Assembly (NCBI GenBank): GCA_005877655.1
Contig: VBOC01000105.1
Coordinates: 1,544-6,994 of the forward strand
DNA length: 5,451 nucleotides
Reading direction: 5' to 3'
Origin: Ignavibacteria bacterium
Lineage (GTDB): Bacteria; Bacteroidota; Ignavibacteria; UBA10030; SZUA-254
Under the pieces are notes generated by a model that saw only the letters and a program-made list of their open reading frames with translations, made no database searches and was not told the DNA's origin. Numbering within the stretch: the first letter of the stretch is position 1; each line of letters begins with the position of its first letter. The translations under genes were made by a program, and so were the position numbers. This document shows positions 1 through 4,689 of this stretch, piece after piece.

Positions 1-1
1 T

Positions 2-1700
2 CTGTACGGTCTGGATATCCTGAACCAGGATGCGGTCTCGATCGTCGGACAGTTTGGAACGGTGCTGCTGACCCGGGATGGCGGGCAGTCGTGGAACACC
101 CAATACGCGACCGGTGGTGTGACCGGATACTTCAGCGCGGTTCAGTCGGTAACACCCGATATTCACTTTGCCGTCGGAACGGGCGGCTCGATAGTCCGGA
201 CGACCGACGGAGGTATCACCTGGCGATCACTCAATTCGCACACAACCAAACCGCTGAACTCCGTGCGCTTCCTCACCCCGGATGTGGGTTGGGTCGTCGG
301 CCAGTCGGGCACTGTCCGCAAGACGATCGACGGCGGTAACACGTGGACCAATTCCGTCGTTGCGACCTCGAAGAATCTGAACAAAATCCAATTTGCAAAC
401 ACGAATTTCGGATGGATCGTCGGAGACAGCGGGACTGTGTTCGGGACGACGAACAGCGGGACGATCTGGCGTTCGCAAACGTCGGGCTCCGGGTTGACCG
501 CCGGGGTCGTTGCCGCCTCGTTCGTGGATTCTGCACACGGTTTTGTCGTCGGACAGAACGGCACGGTGCTCGCAACAACGAATGGCGGAAGCTCGTGGAT
601 TCCTTTCGCTGGGCTGACTTCGGGTATCCTCTATGATGTGCAATTCCTCAACCGGGATACCGGATGGGCGGTCGGGGATGCCGGGAAAATCTTCCGCACG
701 ATGAACGCCGGGGGGGTCTGGACTTCACAGCTATCGGGATCCGTCCGGTCGATCACCGGCATCAGATTTTCGGATTTCAACAACGGCTGGGCCGTGGGAA
801 CCGGGGGTGAAATCCTGCGGACAACAAACGCCGGTCTGAATTGGACCAGGCTTCACCGCGAGCTTCAGATCCAGTCGAATCTCCTGGCCGTAGCGTTTCC
901 GGACGTGACCGACGGATGGGCGGTGGGCATCGGGGGGGGTGTGGCCCATACGAATGACGGCGGAGTGAGCTGGATAATGCAAGCCTCCGGCACCACGCGA
1001 TACCTTACGGGCGTCTCGTTCACCGACAATCTGAACGGCTGGATCTGCGGACGCAGCGGCGTCCTTTTGAAGACGACCGATGGCGGGGCGGGTTGGGCCG
1101 GCTTCTTGACCGGCAGCCGCCTGACCTACAATGCGATGCAGTTCGTCAACCCGAATACCGGATTTATCGCCGCCAACACCGGCAAGATTCTCCGCACGAC
1201 AAACGGAGGCGCCAGCTGGACCTCTCTCTCCACCCGCAGCGGAAAGAATATTTACGGTGTTTTCTTTCTGAACCCGAGCCGGGGGTGGGCGGTCGGGGCC
1301 GGAGGGGTCGTCTCTGCAACGACTGACGGAGGCGCCTCGTGGATTACCCAGACGTCCACGACGACGCACACCCTTCGGGCCGTGCATTTCGCCACCTCAA
1401 ATCTTGGATGGGCGGCGGGGGACCGCGGAACCATCGTCCGTACCACAGACGGCGGGTTCACCTGGACCTCCCGAAACTCCACGGTGACTCAGGCGCTCAC
1501 GGGTATCCGGGCTTTCAACACGATGGGAGTATGGGCATCGGGGATCGGCGGTACAATCCTGTATTCATCCGACGGCGGCACGACATGGGTACGGCAGAAC
1601 TCCGCGACGACCCGCAATCTGTTCGCAATTGCGGTGCTCGATTCCCTGAACGCCTGGGTCGTAGGATCCAACGGCGCAATTCTGAAGAACACGCAGCCCG
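2..1700 (+). repeat. Fourteen YCF48/BNR propeller repeats (coding), regular 123-nt period
   Basis: Successive blade-closing Trp codons are spaced 123 nt (41 codons) apart, except for three 129-nt (43-codon) steps at 92-221, 467-596 and 842-971. The best-conserved positions are GWxVG, GTI, and TTDGG or TTNGG followed by W. The repetition is clear in the protein and weaker in the DNA, where ACGACnnACGGnGG-type segments recur. The last repeat stops after its third strand (AWVVGSNGAILKNT), with no Asp box or Trp. Confidence 0.88.
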
Positions 1701-2020
1701 GCCTGATCTCCACCGTTCGCCCGCGCGGGGCGATCACGAAACCCTTTTCGGCGAATTACCCGAACCCGTTCAATCCCACCACGACGATTACGTTTAATAT
1801 TGTGAGGGGCGGGATCGTTTCCCTGAAGGTGTACAACCTTCTCGGCCAGGAAGTCGCAGCCCTCATCCGCGACGAGGCGTTCGACGCCGGCATCCACTCG
1901 CTTGTTTTCGACGGGCACGACTCACGAGGGGGCGAGCTCCCCTCCGGGGTATATCTCTATCGACTGCTGGTTGACGGCGGAAAATTCCAGCATGTCCAAA
2001 AAATGCTCTTGCTGAGATGA
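2..2020 (+). CDS. YCF48-related/BNR-repeat beta-propeller protein with T9SS type A sorting domain (5' partial)
   Basis: The frame is open from the first bases of the window. The GTG at 62 is internal, because the 20 codons before it already encode half a propeller blade (VSIVGQFGTV). The protein is a run of about 41-residue repeats of the form xxF-x5-GWxVGxxGxIxxTTDGGxxW, the YCF48-related/Asp-box (S/T-x-D-x-G-x-x-W) family. Blade-closing Trp codons begin at 92, 221, 344, 467, 596, 719, 842, 971, 1094, 1217, 1340, 1463 and 1586; a fourteenth blade lacks its Trp. From about 1730 a T9SS type A sorting domain follows, with YPNPFNP at 1757-1777, LLGQEV, and SGVYLYRL at 1943-1966, ending LLLR. By family knowledge such proteins cross the outer membrane through T9SS and are anchored at the surface or released. 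Ycf48 itself is a seven-bladed photosystem II assembly factor, but nothing here supports a photosynthetic role. By comparison with the downstream paralogue, the start should lie roughly 120 bases upstream of the window. The ligand is unknown. Confidence 0.93.
   Translation: MYGLDILNQDAVSIVGQFGTVLLTRDGGQSWNTQYATGGVTGYFSAVQSVTPDIHFAVGTGGSIVRTTDGGITWRSLNSHTTKPLNSVRFLTPDVGWVVGQSGTVRKTIDGGNTWTNSVVATSKNLNKIQFANTNFGWIVGDSGTVFGTTNSGTIWRSQTSGSGLTAGVVAASFVDSAHGFVVGQNGTVLATTNGGSSWIPFAGLTSGILYDVQFLNRDTGWAVGDAGKIFRTMNAGGVWTSQLSGSVRSITGIRFSDFNNGWAVGTGGEILRTTNAGLNWTRLHRELQIQSNLLAVAFPDVTDGWAVGIGGGVAHTNDGGVSWIMQASGTTRYLTGVSFTDNLNGWICGRSGVLLKTTDGGAGWAGFLTGSRLTYNAMQFVNPNTGFIAANTGKILRTTNGGASWTSLSTRSGKNIYGVFFLNPSRGWAVGAGGVVSATTDGGASWITQTSTTTHTLRAVHFATSNLGWAAGDRGTIVRTTDGGFTWTSRNSTVTQALTGIRAFNTMGVWASGIGGTILYSSDGGTTWVRQNSATTRNLFAIAVLDSLNAWVVGSNGAILKNTQPGLISTVRPRGAITKPFSANYPNPFNPTTTITFNIVRGGIVSLKVYNLLGQEVAALIRDEAFDAGIHSLVFDGHDSRGGELPSGVYLYRLLVDGGKFQHVQKMLLLR
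1730..2017 (+). other. T9SS type A C-terminal sorting domain (encoded)
   Basis: This is the C-terminal part of the first propeller gene. It carries the canonical order of the family: FSANYPNPFNPTTTI, then VSLKVYNLLGQEV, a FDGHDSRGG turn, LPSGVYLYRL, and a closing strand KMLLLR. This module directs proteins to the type IX secretion machinery. It is a close textbook match and is the strongest taxonomic clue in the window. Confidence 0.9.
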
Positions 2021-2024
2021 GCGT

Positions 2025-2099
2025 GTGAATCCGACGATTCTCCGGATCGGAAGTCTTCTCTTCCTTCTGACGATCGGAATAGTTTTCTTCGCGAGCGCT
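2025..2099 (+). other. Sec signal peptide (encoded), cleavage after Ala25
   Basis: Residues 1-25 have a short n-region with one Arg (R7), an uninterrupted hydrophobic core at about 8-22, and an A-S-A motif before Gln26. This is a standard signal peptidase I site with no lipobox Cys. It supports the GTG start and export to the periplasm before T9SS transport. Confidence 0.88.
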
Positions 2100-4202
2100 C
2101 AGCAGGGATGGCAATGGCAGAACCCACTTCCTCAAGGCAATGACCTCCTGGGAGTGGAGGCCATCGATGCAAACACTATCCTCGCAGTCGGCAGATACGG
2201 GACTTCTCTGCGCACCACCGATGCCGGCGCCACGTGGAACCCGATGGATGTCACCGCCAACACCGATCTATCCCTCAAATCCGTCCTCTTCCTGAATTCG
2301 TCCACCGGCTGGGTCGTCGGCAGCCTGGGGAGCATTTTCTACAGCAGCAATGGGGGGAAGGACTGGGTTTCGAGGAATTCACCCGCGGGGACCCGCAACC
2401 TGAATGCCGTTGCTTCGGGAGGGGGAAGCGTCGGCTTCGCGGTCGGCGATTCGGGAACGATCATTCGTTCGACGGACGGGGGGATTCAATGGAACTCTGT
2501 CGTGAGCCATACGACGGCGGATCTGCGGTCCGTTTACTTCCCGACAGGTACAATCGGATACGTGGCGGGGGATCTCGGCACCCTGATCAAGTCGACCGAC
2601 GGAGGAACCAATTGGTTCAATGTGCCTGATACATCCTCTGTGGTGCGCGATTTTCAATCGATCTATTTCCGGACCAGGGACACGGGCTGGGTATCGGGGA
2701 CTCAGGGGGTCATTCTTGCGACGACCAACGGGGGTGCAAACTGGGTGAGGCAGTACACTTACACTTCGACGACGCTCCTTCAGATTACTTTCAACTCCAC
2801 ATCCGTCGGATATGCGGTCGGCGGGCGAGTCATTGTTCAAACTTCAAACGGCGGGACGACGTGGTTCCCGACTGTGCTCGATACGGTGAACACGCTGCGG
2901 GCTATTGCGTTCTCGGATGTCCGAAACGGCTGGATCGTCGGCGATAATGGGGAGACGAAGAGGACAGGGGACAGGGGGGTCACGTGGACCCGCCTGCATG
3001 AGAATGTCACCTTCGACCTCTACTCGAGTTTTTTCATCGACCTTTACCGGGGATGGGCAGTGGGCGCCGAAGGGACAATTATCCATACTCTCGACGGGGG
3101 AGGTTCCTGGTTTCGGGAATCGACCCCTGTGGCGAAGTCGCTGCGATCGGCCTTCTTCGTCTCGGCCACCAAGGGATGGGCCGTGGGGGACAGCGGAACG
3201 CTGCTTGCTACTGCCGACGGGATCACCTGGTCGCAGGTACCGGTCGATTCTCCAGCTGCTCTCTCCTCCGTTCACTTCCCCGACCCGCGCCATGGGTGGG
3301 TGGTGGGCCAGAGGGGGACTATTCTCAGGACGACGAACGGCGGCGGGGCCTGGACGATGAGCCCGCCCGATACGTCTCTGTCGCTCAGCTCGGTGTTTTT
3401 TACCGACAGCCTGACCGGCTGGATCACAGCGATTTTCGGCCGCAATTCCGATACAACTTCGATTCTGAAGACCACCGACGGCGGCGCACACTGGTCGGAG
3501 GCCGCGAGAGACCAGAGAGCGCTCCTCGGCATCCAATTCGTAACGCCCGATACCGGTTGGGCGGTGGGGAAGTTCCATCGGCTTATCAAGACCACGAACG
3601 GGGGGACGACCTGGCGGTCTCAAGTCACTCCGTTCCGCGGGACTCAGCACTACGTCTCTTTGAAGTTTACCGACGCTCGATATGGCTGGGTTGCGGGCAG
3701 CTCCGGGACGATCATTCACACCACCAACGGAGGCGATGATTGGGTGCTTCAATCGGCTCCGACGAACCGGCTCTTCTACAGCGTGTCGTTTGCGGACCGG
3801 AACAACGGCTGGGCCACCGGCTCAAACGGAGCGATCCTGCACACGATCGATGGCGGCGGTGTGATCACGATTCCGCCCCCGCCGCCGGCCTCTTACGAAG
3901 TGAACCACGTCGGCCAATCCATTCCGAATCCGTTCATCCCCGCGCGGAGCCCGTTTGCTCTCATCCCGTTCCGCCTGAAGATCCCCTCCGATGTCACCCT
4001 CAAGATTGATGATGTTATGGGCAGACTCATCCGAACGATCGATGCGGGCACGTTCACGGCGGACATTCACGACGAAAAGAACGGCGCCCCCGGCTGGGAT
4101 GGAAAAGACTCATACGGAGCCCAGGCGCCGACGGGTGTCTATTTTTACAGGGTGATCACCGCCGAGTTCATCGAGACGCACCGGCTCGTTCTCATCCGCT
4201 AG
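2025..4202 (+). CDS. Secreted YCF48-related/BNR-repeat protein, 14 blades, with T9SS-type sorting domain
   Basis: This is a complete gene of 725 residues. GTG at 2025 is the only plausible start: an in-frame stop lies at 2013-2015, and the start gives a good signal peptide (hydrophobic LLFLLTIGIVFF, cleavage after ASA at residue 25). There is no clear Shine-Dalgarno sequence, only purines within GAGATGAG. The gap to the upstream stop is four bases, so translation is probably coupled to the first gene. The mature protein begins GWQWQNPLP and has fourteen YCF48/Asp-box repeats. Blade-closing Trp codons begin at 2235, 2364, 2490, 2613, 2742, 2862, 2985, 3108, 3228, 3351, 3492, 3612 and 3741, and the fourteenth blade lacks its Trp. 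A PPPPP linker (residues 617-621) leads to a divergent sorting domain with IPNPF at 633-637 and TGVYFYRV at 703-710, ending LVLIR. The role is presumably that of a cell-surface or released scaffold or binding protein. No catalytic motif was recognised. It is a tandem paralogue of the upstream gene. Confidence 0.93.
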   Translation: MNPTILRIGSLLFLLTIGIVFFASAQQGWQWQNPLPQGNDLLGVEAIDANTILAVGRYGTSLRTTDAGATWNPMDVTANTDLSLKSVLFLNSSTGWVVGSLGSIFYSSNGGKDWVSRNSPAGTRNLNAVASGGGSVGFAVGDSGTIIRSTDGGIQWNSVVSHTTADLRSVYFPTGTIGYVAGDLGTLIKSTDGGTNWFNVPDTSSVVRDFQSIYFRTRDTGWVSGTQGVILATTNGGANWVRQYTYTSTTLLQITFNSTSVGYAVGGRVIVQTSNGGTTWFPTVLDTVNTLRAIAFSDVRNGWIVGDNGETKRTGDRGVTWTRLHENVTFDLYSSFFIDLYRGWAVGAEGTIIHTLDGGGSWFRESTPVAKSLRSAFFVSATKGWAVGDSGTLLATADGITWSQVPVDSPAALSSVHFPDPRHGWVVGQRGTILRTTNGGGAWTMSPPDTSLSLSSVFFTDSLTGWITAIFGRNSDTTSILKTTDGGAHWSEAARDQRALLGIQFVTPDTGWAVGKFHRLIKTTNGGTTWRSQVTPFRGTQHYVSLKFTDARYGWVAGSSGTIIHTTNGGDDWVLQSAPTNRLFYSVSFADRNNGWATGSNGAILHTIDGGGVITIPPPPPASYEVNHVGQSIPNPFIPARSPFALIPFRLKIPSDVTLKIDDVMGRLIRTIDAGTFTADIHDEKNGAPGWDGKDSYGAQAPTGVYFYRVITAEFIETHRLVLIR
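2100..3872 (+). repeat. Fourteen YCF48/BNR propeller repeats (coding), spacing more variable
   Basis: Trp-to-Trp spacing runs 43, 42, 41, 43, 40, 41, 41, 40, 41, 47, 40, 43 codons. Blade 6 has lost residues in its GxxG turn (AVGGRVIVQT). Blade 11 carries an insertion of about six residues (GRNSDTTS). The GWQW segment just after the signal peptide may supply the Trp strand that blade 14 lacks, the usual velcro closure of propellers. That closure is inference. Confidence 0.88.
3888..4199 (+). other. Divergent T9SS/FlgD-like C-terminal sorting domain (encoded)
   Basis: The module has IPNPF, a VTLKIDDVMGRLIRTI strand pair, GWDGKDSYG, APTGVYFYRV and a final RLVLIR, in the order expected of the T9SS type A sorting domain or a FlgD-Ig-like fold. 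The early part (IPARSPFALIPFRL) replaces the common NPTTTI strand. The assignment is therefore slightly less certain than for the upstream gene. Confidence 0.8.
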
Positions 4203-4234
4203 CGAACTTCCTCCAGGGCAGGAGGGGGTTCGTT
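4201..4234 (+). terminator. Hairpin terminator overlapping the stop codon of the propeller operon
   Basis: Left arm 4203-4214 (CGAACTTCCTCC) pairs fully with right arm 4221-4232 (GGAGGGGGTTCG): twelve pairs including two G-U, around a six-base loop AGGGCA. Two further pairs (A4201-T4234 and the wobble G4202-T4233) extend the stem into the TAG stop. The tract after it (TTCAATTC) is only moderately T-rich, so termination may be imperfect or the hairpin may stabilise the 3' end. Confidence 0.75.
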
Positions 4235-4241
4235 CAATTCA

Positions 4242-4376
4242 CCTCCCGAATTATCGGTTCAAGCCCCGATCCGACTCCCGGTCACCCCTCCCGAATTATT
4301 AGCTGAGGCCCCGATCCGGCTCGCGCTCACGCCTACCGAATTATTAGTTCAGGCCCCATTCCGGCTCCCGGCAACG
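4242..4376 (+). repeat. Three tandem 45-bp direct repeats
   Basis: Units lie at 4242-4286, 4287-4331 and 4332-4376 with no spacers. Each begins CCTCCCGAATTAT (or CCTACC), passes through GGCCCCGATCCGGCTC and ends near CACG. By hand alignment the units match each other at 35-36 of 45 positions. The region from 4377 to about 4420 (CCTTATTT, then CGCCCCGTCCGGCGG) may be a decayed fourth unit. There is no strong internal palindrome. The length is a multiple of three and the array is open in the frame of the preceding gene, but it lies after the stop codon. Confidence 0.85.
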
Positions 4377-4510
4377 CCTTATTTGTTCCGTCAGGTTGCG
4401 CCCCGTCCGGCGGCGCCCCGACCCGGCCCCGTACATCGCACACGTCTTCTTATGGAGAGAGCGATAACACAATAACCTAATCAACTAAACTTCCGCACAG
4501 TTATTAAGAG

Positions 4511-4517
4511 AAGGAGG
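4511..4517 (+). promoter_or_regulatory. Strong Shine-Dalgarno site for the lamin-tail gene
   Basis: AAGGAGG lies seven bases before ATG 4525. It is the only strong ribosome-binding site in the window and fixes the start of the third gene despite its unusual N-terminus. Flanking TAAGAG (4505-4510) and CTCTTA (4520-4525) can pair, placing the site in a nine-base loop. Confidence 0.85.
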
Positions 4518-4524
4518 CACTCTT

Positions 4525-4689
4525 ATGAATACCGCTCGATGGAAATTCTTACGTCCAAACCGCCCGTCCCGCCATGTCCCCGCCCGATCCAGCTATGTCC
4601 CGGCCCGGTCACGCCGTGCGGGACGTGGCTGGATCCCAGGATGCATCGTGATCCTCTCCCTGAGTCTCTTCATGAAACCCGCAAACGCC
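4525..4689 (+). other. Signal peptide with extended Arg-rich n-region (encoded)
   Basis: Residues 1-55. The 38-residue n-region carries about ten Arg and a repeated VPARS (residues 18-22 and 25-29), followed by a short hydrophobic core and A-N-A. Typical Sec n-regions are much shorter. No later start gives a normal signal peptide with a ribosome-binding site, so the long form is preferred. No lipobox is seen. Confidence 0.7.

Larger units (their letters stand above)
4203..4524 (+). other. Intergenic region: terminator, 45-bp array, GC-rich stretch, AT-rich leader
   Basis: About 320 bases without a convincing gene. After the hairpin and the 45-bp array comes a GC-rich stretch (about 4396-4440) and then an abrupt AT-rich leader (about 4464-4512, for example AATAACCTAATCAACTAAAC). 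A promoter for the lamin-tail gene is expected here. I found no clean FCB-type -7 element (TAnnTTTG) or -35/-10 pair; TTATTTG at 4379-4385 is only a partial match. The frame at 4203-4475 is open but has no start codon ahead of the repeats, so I do not call a gene. Confidence 0.6.

Noticed and set aside
62..64. GTG as the start of the first propeller gene
   Set aside because: The in-frame codons before it already encode conserved blade sequence, and there is no signal peptide or ribosome-binding site. The gene starts outside the window.
731..1387. Minus-strand open frame of 218 codons inside the first propeller gene
   Set aside because: Same cause: a shadow of repeated DGG/GW codons, with no domain and no ribosome-binding site seen.
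2017..2028. ATGA-type overlapping start for the second propeller gene
   Set aside because: The ATG at 2017 is in another frame and reaches a stop after three codons. GTG 2025 gives the signal peptide.
2844..3752. Long minus-strand open frame of 302 codons inside the second propeller gene
   Set aside because: It lies wholly antisense to a well-supported gene. Its translation is low-complexity Arg/Pro-rich text repeating with the blade period, as expected from the reverse complement of repeated GC-rich codons.
2..4202. Photosystem II assembly (Ycf48) function
   Set aside because: The repeats match the YCF48-related family, but the proteins have twice as many blades and carry T9SS sorting domains. 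No photosynthesis gene is nearby. The name reflects repeat homology only.
4242..4376. CRISPR array
   Set aside because: The 45-bp units abut with no spacers, diverge by about 20 percent from each other, and no cas gene is visible.
4471..4505. AATAAC/GTTATT inverted repeat as an operator
   Set aside because: Only six AT-rich pairs about 23 bases apart; readily explained by chance in an AT-rich leader.
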